Notes: generated by a model not told the origin, from the sequence alone. Shown: positions 1 through 16,239, numbered from the stretch's first letter. The stretch is DNA of 64,000 bases from Salvelinus alpinus (GCF_045679555.1 NC_092120.1:12327805-12391804), one strand, 5' to 3'. Numbers and translations: made by a program.

Positions 1-2
1 CC

Positions 3-239
3 AAGCAGCGGGGAAAAGGACAGCAACCACAGAAATCCCAGGACTTGTGGACTTGGGAGGACGAGTTGAACGGAGAAGGACCCTGGGCACAGGCTGGGGA
101 ATATCGCCGCCCCAAAGCTGAGCTGGAGGAAGCGAAAGCTGAGCGGCGGCGATATGAGGAGGCAGCACGGCAGCGGGACAGGTACGAGAGGCAACCCCAG
201 AATTTTTTTTTGGGGGGGGCTAGAGAGGAGTGTGGCTAA
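3..239 (+). CDS. Partial retroelement ORF, charged coiled-coil-like N-terminal part
   Basis: This frame is open from the left edge of the window, so the start lies upstream. The product is rich in Glu, Lys, Arg and Gln and has a heptad-like charged stretch (AELEEAKAERRRYEEAARQ, about residues 40-58 of the visible part), suggesting a coiled coil. It ends shortly after a T9G8 homopolymer (202-218). A second, much longer frame that overlaps it continues past the same homopolymer. The two frames probably belonged to one product, joined by slippage at T9G8 or separated by an indel there. There is no database-like domain that I can name; a gag-like role is possible but not shown. Confidence 0.4.
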   Translation, partial: KQRGKGQQPQKSQDLWTWEDELNGEGPWAQAGEYRRPKAELEEAKAERRRYEEAARQRDRYERQPQNFFLGGAREECG

Positions 240-1887
240 GCCAGGTAGCAGACCTGAGCGCACTCCTCGTGCTTATTATAAGCATCGCGTCACTGGTCAG
301 GCACCGTGTTATGCGGTTAAGCGCACGGTGTCGCCAGTGCGTGCCCATAGCCCGGTGCGCTATAGAGCAGCCCCCCGAAAGTGTCATGTGAGTGTGGGCA
401 TCCAGCCGGGGCGTATTGTGCCTGCTCAGCGCGTCTGGTCTCCGGTACGCAGTTTCGGTCCAGGGTATCCTGCGCCGGCTCTGCGTGCTGTGTCTCCGGA
501 GCGCTGGGAGGGTGCAGTGCGTCCTATGCCTACGCTCCGCTCGTACCGGGCAAATGTGGTAGTGGAGCCTAAGAGAGAAGTGCGCGTAGTAGGCACTAGA
601 TCTCCAGTGCTCATCCACAGCCCGGTTCAACCTGTGCCTGCACTCTGGAGGGTACGGGCTGGTGTAGTATTCCAGCCTGGGGGAGTGGTGCCAAGGCTGC
701 GCACCAGAGCTCCAGTACTCCCCCACAGCCCGGTCCTTCAGGTGCCTCGTAACATCAAGCCTCCTGTAGGTCTCTCCAGCCTGGTGGGTCCTGTGGCAGC
801 CCCACGCACCAGGCTGTCTCTCCGTCTCCTCCCTACAGGTGTGCCCATCTGCCCAGCGGCGCCTGAACTGCCCGTCTGCCCAGCGGCGCCTGAACTGCCC
901 GTCTGCCCAGCGGCGCCTGAACTGCCCATCTGCCCAGCGGCGCCTGAACTGCCCGTCTGCCCAGCGGCGCCTGAACTGCCCGTCTGCCCAGCGGCGCCTG
1001 AACTGCCCGTCTGCCCAACGGCGCCTGAACTGCCCGTCTGTCATGAGCCTGCAAAGCCGCCCGTCTGTCATGAGCCTGCAAAGCCGCCCGTCTGCCATGA
1101 GCCTGCAAAGCCGCCCGTCTGCCAAGAGCCTACAGAGCCGTCCGCCAGACAGGAGCCGCCAGAGCCTTCCGCCAGACCGGATCAGCCAGAGCCTTCCGCC
1201 AGACCGGATCAGCCAGAGCCTTCCGCCAGACCGGATCAGCCAGAGCCTTCCGCCAGACCGGATCAGCCAGAGCCTTCCGCCAGACCGGATCAGCCAGAGC
1301 CTTCCGCCAGACCGGATCAGCCAGAGCCTTCCGCCAGACCGGATCAGCCAGAGCCTTCCGCCAGACCGGATCAGCCAGAGCCTTCCGCCAGACCGGATCA
1401 GCCAGAGCCTTCCGCCAGCCAGGACCAGCCAGAGCTTTCCGCCAGCCAGGACCAGCCAGAGCCGTCCAGCCAGGACCAGCCAGAGCCGTCCAGCCAGGAC
1501 CAGCCAGAGCCGTCCAGCCAGGACCAGCCAGAGCCGTCCAGCCAGGACCAGCCAGAGCCAGCTAGCCAGGATCCGCCAGAGCCAGCCAGCCAGGATCCGC
1601 CAGCCAGTCCGGTGTTGTCCCTCAGTCCGGAGCTGCCGTCCCTCAGTCCGGGGCTGCCCCTAAATCCAGCGGGACCCATGTCTAGGGTTCCCAGTCCAAG
1701 GTCGGTGGCGAGGGTCGCCACCTTGAGGAGGCCACAGAAGCGGGGATTTATTATGGTGGGATGGGATCCACGTCCTGCGCCAGAGCCGCCGCCGCGGACA
1801 GATGCCCACCCAGACCCTCCCCTAGACTTTTTTTTATGGTGCGTCCGGAGTTCGCACCTTAAGGGGGGGGTTCTGTCACGTTCCTGA
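154..1887 (+). CDS. Repeat-rich retroelement ORF of unknown function (577 aa)
   Basis: This is a long open frame inside the LTR element that runs to its 3' LTR; the stop codon lies within the first bases of the LTR. Residues about 1-230 are Arg/Pro/Val rich with recurring 'SPV' phrases. Residues about 230-295 are tandem CPAAPELPV units, then CHEPAKPPV units, then RPDQPEPSA units, then QDQPEPSS units. Every unit is 24 or 27 bp, so changes in copy number keep the frame. The C-terminus is Pro rich. The repeats also keep other frames and the antisense strand open, so ORF length alone is weak evidence of coding. The true start may lie in the overlapping upstream frame. No enzyme motif is visible and I do not assign a function. 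Confidence 0.4.
   Translation: MRRQHGSGTGTRGNPRIFFWGGLERSVAKPGSRPERTPRAYYKHRVTGQAPCYAVKRTVSPVRAHSPVRYRAAPRKCHVSVGIQPGRIVPAQRVWSPVRSFGPGYPAPALRAVSPERWEGAVRPMPTLRSYRANVVVEPKREVRVVGTRSPVLIHSPVQPVPALWRVRAGVVFQPGGVVPRLRTRAPVLPHSPVLQVPRNIKPPVGLSSLVGPVAAPRTRLSLRLLPTGVPICPAAPELPVCPAAPELPVCPAAPELPICPAAPELPVCPAAPELPVCPAAPELPVCPTAPELPVCHEPAKPPVCHEPAKPPVCHEPAKPPVCQEPTEPSARQEPPEPSARPDQPEPSARPDQPEPSARPDQPEPSARPDQPEPSARPDQPEPSARPDQPEPSARPDQPEPSARPDQPEPSARPDQPEPSASQDQPELSASQDQPEPSSQDQPEPSSQDQPEPSSQDQPEPSSQDQPEPASQDPPEPASQDPPASPVLSLSPELPSLSPGLPLNPAGPMSRVPSPRSVARVATLRRPQKRGFIMVGWDPRPAPEPPPRTDAHPDPPLDFFLWCVRSSHLKGGVLSRS
841..1590 (+). repeat. Four successive in-frame tandem repeat arrays
   Basis: There are about seven 27-bp units at 841-1036, about four diverging 27-bp units at 1037-1135, about ten 27-bp units at 1140-1421, and 21-24-bp units at 1422-1590. 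All are multiples of three and encode Pro/Glu/Gln/Ser-rich nonamers or octamers within the retroelement ORF. Confidence 0.9.
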
Positions 1888-2440
1888 CCTTGTTTTCCTT
1901 TTGTATTGTTGTGTTTAGTGGGTCAGGACGTGAGATGGGTGGGCAGTCTGTGTTTGTTCTATGTTAAGTGTCAGGTTTAATTGACCTTGTATGGCTCTCA
2001 ATCAGAGGCAGGTGTTTTCGTTTTCCTCTGATTGAGAGACATACATAGGGAGGTTGTTTCACATTGTTTGTCGTGGGTGGTTGTCTTCCGTGTCTGTATG
2101 TTATTTCGTACCACACGGGACTGTTTCGGTTTGTATGTAGTCTGTTCCTGTTCGTGCGTTCTTCGTGTCTATGTAAGTTCTCATGTTTAGGTCAGTCTAC
2201 GTCGTATGTTATTTTGTATCATTTCAAGTGTAGTTCGTGTTCGTTTTTTCGTCTTGTCAATAAATTCATTATGTATTCACAACCCGCTGCACCTTGGTTC
2301 AATCCCTGCTCCTCCTCTTCGGATGAAGAGGAGGAGGACAGCCGTTACAGAAGCGCTGATGTGCGTAATGATGGTGACAGGTGTGCGTAATGATAAGCAA
2401 CCTGGCAACCTCGAGCACCAGAGGGGGAGCAGACGTGACA
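1874..2440 (+). repeat. 3' LTR
   Basis: The LTR starts TGTCACGT and ends ACGTGACA, a perfect 8-bp terminal inverted repeat with TG...CA ends. It follows the purine tract directly. A polyadenylation-type AATAAA lies at 2260-2265 within it. A foldback (2004-2013 against 2027-2036, CTCAATCAGA / TCTGATTGAG) sits inside the LTR. The matching 5' LTR is not in the window, so no target duplication can be checked. Confidence 0.75.
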
Positions 2441-2654
2441 GATTTCAATAAATCTATATTTTACGATTCTAATAAGACAAGCCATAAACGTTCATAATGA
2501 GACTAAACATTAGGGAATTTGGCTCCAACATTTACCTTAGATAGTCCTTACCTTATGCTATGTCTGTGTTTATTAGCATATGAAAATAATAAAAACGACA
2601 TACAATATTTATAATATTACTGTATGCCTCTAAATATGTGCAGTATGCATAATA

Positions 2655-3200
2655 TAATATATTTGGTCCCATGTTTCATGAGCTGAAATAAAAGATCAGA
2701 GAAATGTTCCATATGCACAAAAAGCTTATTTTTCTCCAATTTTGTGCAGAAGATTGTTTTCATTCCTGTTAGTGAGTATTTCTCCTTTGTCAAGATAATC
2801 CATCCACCTGACAGGTCTGGTATATCAAGAAGCTGATTAAACAGCATGATCCTTACACAGGTGCACCTTGTGCTAGGGACAATAAAAGGCCACTCTAAAA
2901 TGTGCAGTTTTGTCACACAACCCAATGGCACAGATGTCTTAAGTTTTGAGCGAGCTTGCAATTGGCATGTTGACTGCATACATTTCCACCAGAGCTGTTA
3001 CCAGAGAATTGAATGTTAATTTCTCTACTATAAGCCACTTCCAACGTTGTTTTAGAGAATTTGTCAGTACATCCAGCCTCACAACCGCAGACCACGTGTA
3101 ACCACACCAGCCCAGGAGCTCCACATCCAGCTTCTGTGAGGGAAAACTCATTCTGATTGGCTGGGCCTGGCTCCCAATTGGGTGGGCCTATGCTAGTTAT
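2655..3200 (+). mobile_element. Tc1-like transposon remnant (internally deleted)
   Basis: Translating 2924-3110 on the plus strand gives a Tc1-type helix-turn-helix start (SELAIGMLTAYISTRAVTRE, then VNFSTISHFQRCFREF) with in-frame stops. The DDE catalytic part is missing: the sequence jumps to a 3' end rich in 'GATTGGCTGGGCCTGGCTCC'. It is therefore a dead, internally deleted copy, and it lies in an intron or just upstream of the first visible guanylate cyclase exon. Confidence 0.65.
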
Positions 3201-3351
3201 GATCTGTAACAGTAAAATCATTGAAATTGTTGCATGTTCCATTTATCCACTTCCCTCTACCTTTCCAAACCCTTCTTATCTCCCTTTCAGCCACTCACCC
3301 CATCCTTGCTGTCTCTCTCATTCCTCTTCCACTTTTTTCTTCCTCTTCCAG

Positions 3352-8733
<5,382 letters not shown>

Positions 8734-10134
8734 GAGGAGAGGCTAAAATAATGTGACTGGCCTGCATCTTATTGACAGTCCTGTGAAGGGAAACCCTGAA
8801 ACTGACCCTAACCTTGAACCTTAACCAATTAGAAAATTCAACATGGTTTCGCTGGTCAGTCACGTCCCTTTCGTTTTTCCCTACTGTGAGATGGACCAGG
8901 CCAGAGTTCAAGACCTCTCATCTCAGATTATTGGCCATCCTTCATGTTCAATATATTGTATGACGCCCTGTTGTTTATCCTATGTTTTTCCTTAGGCAGG
9001 ACCTGAGGGTCCCCACAGCAACATTCAGGGCAGCCCACACCTAATGTAATGTATTCATCCATTTATTCAAGGTGGAGTTACAGAGGTAGACAGGACGGAC
9101 CACCCCACTTAAGTATTAATAGAGGAAACATTGATGCCCCTAAAATTAAACAAATGTGACATTGCTGAAAAGGGAAAAAATTATTATCTTCCAACAAATA
9201 TATACCGATACTCATGTCTTGATGACGTGTTAAACAGTGGGCCTCTTTTGGTAATACAAGCACCTGGCTAATGTCACAGATTTGTGCATGTTGTTGAAAG
9301 GACAGGTCAATAAATGTACAGTTCATGTACTATTTATTAAGTTATTACTGTCGGTGAAAACACCTTTTTCGAATTACAGGATCACAATGGATTGGTATAC
9401 AGAGTAAGATGAGATGTCAAGAGATGGTTGTATTTTATTTGCATAAACTAGTTCTGAGAAGTCTGACCCAAGTTACAGTTCTGATACTGTGTTTGATGAT
9501 GGAATAATATTGACTTTAATAATAATTTATATAATAGCGCTTTTCCTTTTGCTGTAAGTGCTTTACCTTTCTGTTTTGTATTTGTAATTTGTTGCACGTT
9601 TACTGAATGTTAGCATATCCTTGTCCATAAAAACTGTACAGACAAGCACGTCAACGTGTTCATTTCATTGTTGATATCTTTAAATGTTTTGCTTAATAGC
9701 GAATTGTGATTCGCTCACAATGTCAGAGGGACAGATGAAGGCAAAGAAAAAAGTGAAGCTATAGCTCTATAAAACTGGGGATAGTAACTTTTTTTCTATA
9801 ACACGCTCATCAGTGCAGGTGATGGGGAAAAGGCAAGTCACAGTCAGCTGCAGACATATAAGATTAAATCAATGATCTTCTCTGAACCGACACACTCTTA
9901 TCTTATCTAATGCGGAGATTATGTGTGCTCAGAAAACTGCTAAGCACCAGTCAGAAAATACAAAGACTTTAGGCCTACTGAGCTCAATGAATGTCCAAAT
10001 AGAAATCACATGACAATTATTTAATATACTTATTCTAGATTATGAATTTCTTCACTAAGGTGGGAAGCCCAATGTCCTTTATCTTTTAACTAAGGAGGTA
10101 ACATATTATACATTAGCTGTCCTCAAAGAAAAGG
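8734..10134. other. Cyclase 3' UTR followed by unassigned intergenic sequence
   Basis: 8734 to about 9330 is probably 3' UTR. From there to 10134 I see AT-rich sequence with no ORF, RNA gene or repeat family I can name. Confidence 0.4.
9309..9314 (+). terminator. Candidate polyadenylation signal of the cyclase gene
   Basis: AATAAA lies 576 bp after the stop codon at 8731-8733. It is the first canonical hexamer seen on this strand after the coding end. The 3' UTR would then be about 0.6 kb. Confidence 0.4.
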
Positions 10135-11402
10135 TACAGTGCCTTCAGAAAGTATTCATATTCCCCTTGACTTATTCCATATTTTGTTATTACAGCCTGA
10201 ATTCAAAATTGATAAACATATTTATATATATCTCACCCATCTACACACATTATCTCATAATGAAAGTGAAAACATGTTTTGAGAAATTTTTGCAAATTGA
10301 AAATGAAATGTTTACACCCGAGTCAATAATTTATAGAAGCACCTTTGGCGGTGATTACAGCTTTTGGTCGTCTTGGGTATGTGTGTATCAGCTTCGCACA
10401 TCTCGATTTGGGGAGCAGCGGTGAACAGCAATCTTCAAGTCTTTCCACAAGTCTGGGTTTTGGCTGGGCCACTCAAGGACATTCACATTGTTCTGAAGCC
10501 ATTCCAGCATGGCTTTGGCTGTATGCTTGGTGTCTTCTAAGGTCGTTTGCACTCTGAAGCAGGTTCTCATTAATGATTTGCCTGTATTTGGCTCCATTTA
10601 TTGTTTCCTCTATCCTTACCAGTCTCCCAGATCCTCAGTGTACTACCTGTTCTGTGAAGGGTAGTACACTGAGTTGTACGAGATCTTCAGTTTCTTGGCA
10701 ATTTCTCACATGGAATAGCCTTCATTTTTCAGAACAAGAATAGACTGACGAGTTTCAGAAGAATGTTCTTTGTTTCTGGCCATTTTGAGCCTGTAATCGA
10801 ACCCACAAATGCTGACGCTCCAGATACTCAACTAGCCTAAAGAAGGCCAGGTTTATTGCTTCTTTAATCAGAACAACAGTTTTCAGCTGTGCTAACATAA
10901 TTGCAAAAGGGTTTTCTAAAGATCAATTAGCCTTTTAAAATGATAAACTTGGATTAGCTAACACAACTTGCCATTGGAACACAGGAGTGATGGTTGCTGA
11001 TAATGGACCTCTGTAGATATTCCATAAAAAATCTGCCATTTCCAGCTACAATAGTCATTTACAACATTAACAATGTCTACACTGTATTTCTGATCAATTT
11101 GATGTTATTTTAATGGACAAAAACAAATTCTTTTCTTTCAAAAACAAGGAAATGTCTAAGTGACCCCAAACTTTTGAACGGTAGTGTATGTAAATTAGAT
11201 ATTTCTGTATTTCATTTTCAGTAAATGTAAATGTAATGTTTTTTTTTTTTCACTTTGTCAAATTTCGAAAAACATGTTTTCACTTTGTCATTATGCGGTG
11301 TAGATGGGTAAAAAAAAAGATTGAATTCATTTTAAATTCAGGCTGTAACAAAATGTGGAACAAGTCAAGGGGTATGAATACTTAGCGGTTAGTGAGTGCT
11401 AC
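10135..11402 (-). mobile_element. Composite of two Tc1-like transposon remnants
   Basis: The outer ends match one Tc1-like family: left TIR at about 10137 (CAGTGCCTTCAGAAAGTATTC), and a degenerate right end around 11340-11402 (GGCTGTAACAAAATGTGGAA, then GGGGTATGAATACTT). On the minus strand 10388-10597 encodes a Tc1 transposase piece (SQNPDLWKDLKIAVHRCSP, with NPIEHL lost). From about 10630 to 11188 the sequence belongs to a second family whose terminal string is CCCCAAACTTTTGAACGGTA. No full-length transposase survives in either. Confidence 0.65.
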
Positions 11403-11995
11403 AGGCCTACCTACTACACACACATCTGAACTCTCCTTGTAGCCATTTCTGAGGGAGATGTCATTACATGATTAAGAGGAAGCCGTCAGGAAACCGCTTA
11501 AGTCCTATTTCCTGTCTGTTGCCATGGCGACAGGCCCACTTTTACAGTTGACTATTTCTAGTCAGTTAATTTCTTGCTGGAGGAAAGAGAAAATAAACAA
11601 AGGTGCAGGTGTCTTTGAATCCCCACTGCACACTGGGGCTTTTATCTGTTCAGACTCTCCCTTCAGTTCAACTGGGCCTTGGTCTGACCTCTCACCCTGA
11701 CACCTGAAAACAATAATTGGGTCAAAGGCCTTGGCCCCATTGGATGGAGCTTTTTTTATGGGTTGAGCCTCAGCAGGCTGGTCCAGCTGGATGTCGTTCA
11801 CATAAATAAACCTACAGATAAACAGAGCTTTTGAATCAGGAAATGGCCAAGCCTGTTAGCCTGTCAGTGTAAACACAAAACACACTTCCCTTAGTAGGAA
11901 TTGTTGAGATTTATCAAATGCACCCCCTTTATAACTCAAGATATGAGACTAGGATATCTGGAATATACAGTTGCTAGCGGCCGGGGGGGTAAAAT
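11403..11995. other. Unassigned intergenic sequence
   Basis: I see no gene, RNA or nameable repeat here. The open frame on the minus strand at 11562-11801 has no recognisable similarity. Confidence 0.3.
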
Positions 11996-12246
11996 GAAAA
12001 GGGGGTAAAAAAAAACTTTTGGGGGGGCTTCACTTGGATCATCACGCTCTAGTGACTCCTTGTGGCGGGCCAGTCATCAGTTGAACTGTGTTTTCTCTGA
12101 GTGTTTCTCTGGGTGTTAAGAAGTGCAGTTTGGTGGGTCATGTTTCGGAGGACGTATGACTCTACCTTCGCCTCCCGAGCCCGTTGGGGAGTTCCAGTGA
12201 TGAGACAATCGATATTTGGAGAGTAAAAGGGGGTAAAATAAAATGT
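11996..12246 (+). repeat. Degenerate tRNA-derived SINE copy
   Basis: It contains the salmonid SINE phrases 'GACTCCTTGTGGCGGGCC', 'GGGTCATGTTTCGGAGGACG' and 'CCCGAGCCCGTTGGGGAGTT' and ends in an A-rich 'GGGGTAAAATAAAA' tail. The tRNA-like head is mostly lost. A copy of the same family lies inverted at about 53005-53200. Confidence 0.65.
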
Positions 12247-13270
12247 TTTGGGAAAACCTGCCTCACTCTTATAGAAACCTAACCCTGGGATAGAGTTTTA
12301 CTTTTCAGAGGAACAATTACACAAATGTTAATGACAAAATGTTGAGTGTTTCTGAGTGGCCCAATGTCAGTTCTGACTTAAATTTGCTTGAAAGTCAGAC
12401 AAGATTTGAATATTGCTGTCCATCAATGATTCCAACACAAATTTACTGAGCTTGAGCAATTGTGACAAAAACAATGGATATACCTTAGACTAAGTGTTGT
12501 GCAAGGTTGGTAGACTCTTATGATTCACAGCTGTAATGGCTGCCAAAGGTGTTTCCACTAAGTATTAACTCTGGGGTGGGAAGACATACACAATCAAAAC
12601 ATATTTGGTATTTCTACTTATTTTTATTCATTTGGAAAAAATCCTATAATTTTCTTTCACTTGAAAATCAAATGTGAAGCAGCAAAATGTGCAGCAAAAT
12701 GTGAAGAATGCACAAGGGATGTGTAGACTTTCACTATGCACTGTATTATTTTACCTCAGTCTACCTATGTCTATGTATTTGCTTTTCACAAATTCAACAT
12801 CAATTGAAACTAAGACAACACAAGGAGAGATAAAATATATGGCAACCAATGCAAACAAAGCTGGTAAATAGGTCTTATATAGCCATCAGTCTTTACTGAC
12901 TTCCCTCCATTTCAAACCAATGTGAGCTCAGTATTTTGAAATACTGTTCATTCATGCCAATGTAGTTATAATACAGTAAACACTCCATACGGTATAATCC
13001 CTTAATACTCTACTGTGTCACCAGGGTCAAAATTACAATGACAAAAGTAAAGCAGTGAAAATGTTAAAGGTTTAGAATTAACAGATGAACTATATGAATT
13101 TATACATTGCTGGAGAGCAAAGGTGACATGGAGTCCATTGCTGACAGAAGCTGCATTCCTGCAATGATGAACCCAAAAAGAGTTAAGCCGCTCCCCTTTC
13201 AAATGATCGTGTTCCTGGATTATTGCTAAATTCTTTCTGGTGTTTTCACTTGTCAGGACAAGCAGAGGCC
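12247..13270. other. Unassigned intergenic sequence
   Basis: AT-rich sequence with no supported gene. Part of 12300-12640 reads like the worn terminal region of a Tc1-like copy ('TGGGGTGGGAAGACATACA'), but I cannot define its ends. Confidence 0.25.
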
Positions 13271-13280
13271 CACTGTCAGC

Positions 13281-13316
<36 letters not shown>

Positions 13317-13335
13317 CGAGAGAGAGAGAGAGGGA
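13281..13335. repeat. GATA microsatellite followed by GA repeat
   Basis: About nine GATA units are followed directly by (GA)n and a purine-rich stretch to about 13500. The long minus-strand open frames across it are low-complexity artefacts. Confidence 0.9.
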
Positions 13336-13555
13336 GGAATAGAGTGGATGAGAGAGAGAAACAAAAAGAAACAGGGAGACTGATAAAGTATGAAGAGGGA
13401 TGAAAGCAAGAGAGAGATACTGTAGTTTGAAGAGGAACACAAGTTTTAATTAGAATTTTAGAAGGAAATACAAGAGAGAGAAGGAGAGAGAGATAGAAAC
13501 AAACTAAGGGGTGTGTCATAGAAATTTAGTTCCTCAAGGAAGTGCAACTGACATT

Positions 13556-13737
13556 TATCTTGAGACGGTGGCGAGCAGCACAGATAGACGCGACACAGAG
13601 GGATTTTATTTTATTTTCACCTGATAAAATGAAGGGATTCCATTAACGAGTGCTCAATGCTGACAACCTGAGCCACGTGCCGTGGGGACTGAGACGTTTG
13701 ACACGAAGGAGGGAGGGGGACTCTCTCACACACACAG
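13556..13737 (+). other. Candidate 5' non-coding exon of tnfaip8l2
   Basis: A GC-richer block ends in CACACAG followed by GTAAGA, a good donor, and lies 4.1 kb before the first coding exon, whose acceptor (CAACCCCCAG) opens six bases before the ATG. Members of this family commonly have an upstream untranslated exon. The pairing is inference only. Confidence 0.2.
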
Positions 13738-15985
13738 GTAAGAAGACTCAGGGATTTCTCTATCTGATAACAACTCAACCATGTCTTTTCTATGCACAGA
13801 TAGCACTACCTTTGACAGAAATAACGTACACTCTTGCAAATATAACACTTGTGTTGTTATTATAGCGAGCTTGTCGTTTTTTGTTACATCTTTCAATACA
13901 GTTTAGGCATATATGGATAAAGTGATAAGGGAGGTGATACTGAAGGACCAAATAAGATCATGTGTGAATTCCTCTTCGATACTTTTCTAACTTACACTTG
14001 GGAGACGTGTATATATGTACACTCAGAGTCATGCTGGAACAGGTACAAACGGAACCCGGTCCTGACAGACTGCTGTATAAGTGAGGAGAGAAACCATCTG
14101 TGCCTGGTGGAGCTTGCACAATCAAACAAGCTGTGGACTTTCTTTTCCTCTCCTAGCCTACACGCATTGAGAGTGCCAGAGAGCCAGTCAGAGCGAAAGA
14201 CAAAGACATGGAAATGGCACATCAATGTGTTGGACAGACAGTAAGAGGTAAAAACTAAATTGGTCACCACAAACCAACTGCTCTGTTTCGCTTCCCTAAT
14301 AAGCCAGCAGAGTTGTGTGTCAGTCTTGAACAACAACTCTTCAAAGACTTTGAGAAACGTTACAAGACTGACAAAACATGTGCAAAAATCATATTGTATG
14401 AACACTTTTGAATGAAAAACTGCCAGCATCAAACAGCAAGCATTCAGTTCAACACCATTGTTAATGAAGCAATACCGTTGTGATGCCAGTTTTTGGTCCA
14501 TTATTGTGCCACATGCTGAACCTGCACACACACGGGACATAACCTGATTTAGAAACCCATACCAACTAAATGCTGAGAGAAAAACTGGAAAGTTCCACAC
14601 TTTGTGAGGTCCTCTATTGAAAAGAAAGGCCTGGACCTGAGCTCAGGATAATGGCACCAGGAGTGTGTTCAATGAGGTGGTAGAACTGCACATATTCTGT
14701 TTAATAATATTAAAAGTCATGTCCATCCTATATGATATATTTCTATCTGAAATACCCTGAACATTTCGCCCTTCTGAATAGACACTATAGGAACTGGGAG
14801 GCCTCAATGCCCCATAATACCACTCAAGTCTGGTGACAGGCAGCAGGTGACATAAGCCTATAGGGCTAGTGTTAGTGGAACATGTCTGCTTGACCTGGTG
14901 CTTTGTAATAGCAGCAGTAGAAGTCACGTTCTGTCCAGGGAAGTGGAAGGGGCTCCCCAATTCCCCTGCTAAGCCCTGTGGATACACACACACACACACG
15001 TACACACACACCATCAGCAGTCATCTATGGAATGCTAAATATTTACCTCTCCCACCCCGCCCCCCCTGCGCATAATCTTCCAATCATTGATCACTATCTC
15101 CAAGTCAGTCAGCACAGCTCTTCTTGATCCACACAACCTGCCCTCCTAACACTGGAGTCATGGAAGACCCACATTGCTTGGCTTTTCCTATTCCTGAAAA
15201 TGTACTAATGTCTGGTTGGTTCCTTTTGTTATAGGAGAAGTTAGTGCTCTTCCATCCATAGCCTAATGGACAGCAACTCAAATGTACCTTCTTGAGTGCT
15301 CTCTAAATGTGTACATGCTCATTGTTGCTGTACTCCACATGAACTGTGTAAACATAAAAAGCATTATCAGCCCGCCCTGTGCTGTCCATTACAGGAGAGT
15401 GTTTTTTGTTGTACTCTGGGCTGTCGCATGAAGTCAACCTAAAAATCATATTTATTACTGTAAACAATTGACCCTTAGCAGACTAGTTAAATAAACAGAG
15501 TGAATTTTCCTTTTAGCCCAGCCAAAGAGCCAGCTGTCTCCAGCTGTGGCTCCATATTTCTGGAGGGAGGATACATGGCTGATGGGTGCGCATGTCTCTC
15601 AATCCACACTGGGCTTTTCTGCACTGGAATGAGATTGAGAGTGAATCTGAAATAGCTATCATGCTGTTCCACTTCCATTATCATCGTTAAGGGAAATTAA
15701 TCTAATGAATGTTCCCGCAGAGAGCGGAGGCTTTGTACTGGAGCGTACCATTAGAAATGTGACACTGGATATGCATGTAATAAAAACCCAGTGGGATGTC
15801 ATATGGGAGATGTGTGTTTGCTGATTATGGAACATAGGCTATTAGCGAGGTATGCCTATTAGTACGTCAGGATCATTTGATTTATTGGTGGAAAAGTCAT
15901 TTGCATTCAGTGCTTACTGCATCAATTGTGAGTCAGATAGACGACTGTCATTAGGATCACGGACACATGCACGAGTACACACACA
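13738..15985. other. Unassigned sequence, possibly the first intron of tnfaip8l2
   Basis: No coding exon is supported. A CA microsatellite (14984-15010) lies within. The 202-aa minus-strand open frame at 13992-14600 lacks any recognisable domain and has no repeat support, so it is not called. Confidence 0.3.
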
Positions 15986-16140
15986 CCTGGACCCGTATTC
16001 ATAAAGCCTTTCAGAATAGGAGTGCTGATGTAGGACCATTTCCTGTCTGTCAATATAATATTTGTCATTATTATCCAAAATCTTAAACTGATCCTAGATC
16101 AGGACTCTGAGACTCTTTGTGAATAAAGGCCCTGAAGCAA
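15986..16140. repeat. Foldback MITE-like repeat
   Basis: The left arm (CCCGTATTCATAAAGCCTTT ... AGGAGTGCTGAT) and right arm (GATCAGGACTCTGAGACTCT, TTGTGAATAAAGGCCC) are imperfect inverted repeats around a short AT-rich loop. This is a common salmonid dispersed foldback. Confidence 0.65.
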
Positions 16141-16239
16141 TTTAAAAATACCCGTATGTGTGAAGGCCTTGTTGCCACTTAAAGGATACCTCAATGTAAG
16201 ACATTTTGCCTAAGGGAGGATTCTAAGACAGTAAATATA

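Larger units (their letters stand above)
1..2440 (+). mobile_element. 3' end of an LTR retrotransposon (internal region plus 3' LTR)
   Basis: The left edge of the window lies inside an LTR element. A GC-rich internal coding region runs to a purine tract at 1859-1870 (A/G run ending in eight G). It is followed directly by a 567-bp LTR that begins TGTCACGT and ends ACGTGACA. The purine tract directly before a TG...CA terminus is the classical plus-strand priming layout of LTR elements. The 5' LTR, primer binding site and any pol region would lie left of the window. No reverse transcriptase or integrase motif is visible here, so whether the element is autonomous cannot be judged. It is Ty3/Gypsy-like or ERV-like by size and LTR form, which is inference. 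Confidence 0.75.

Noticed and set aside
220-1125. 301-aa antisense open frame across the retroelement repeats
   Set aside because: Its openness follows from the GC-rich tandem units with no stops on either strand; no start context or domain supports it.
839-1663. 274-aa open frame in another plus frame across the same arrays
   Set aside because: It is a shadow of the repeat arrays; the 154-1887 frame is longer and extends into non-repeat sequence on both sides.
13002-13519. Two overlapping minus-strand open frames with SLSIYLSIYLS-type strings
   Set aside because: They are translations of the GATA/GA microsatellite.
13992-14600. 202-aa minus-strand open frame
   Set aside because: No recognisable domain, no splice or repeat support, and overlapping open frames on the other strand; most likely chance in an intron or intergenic stretch.
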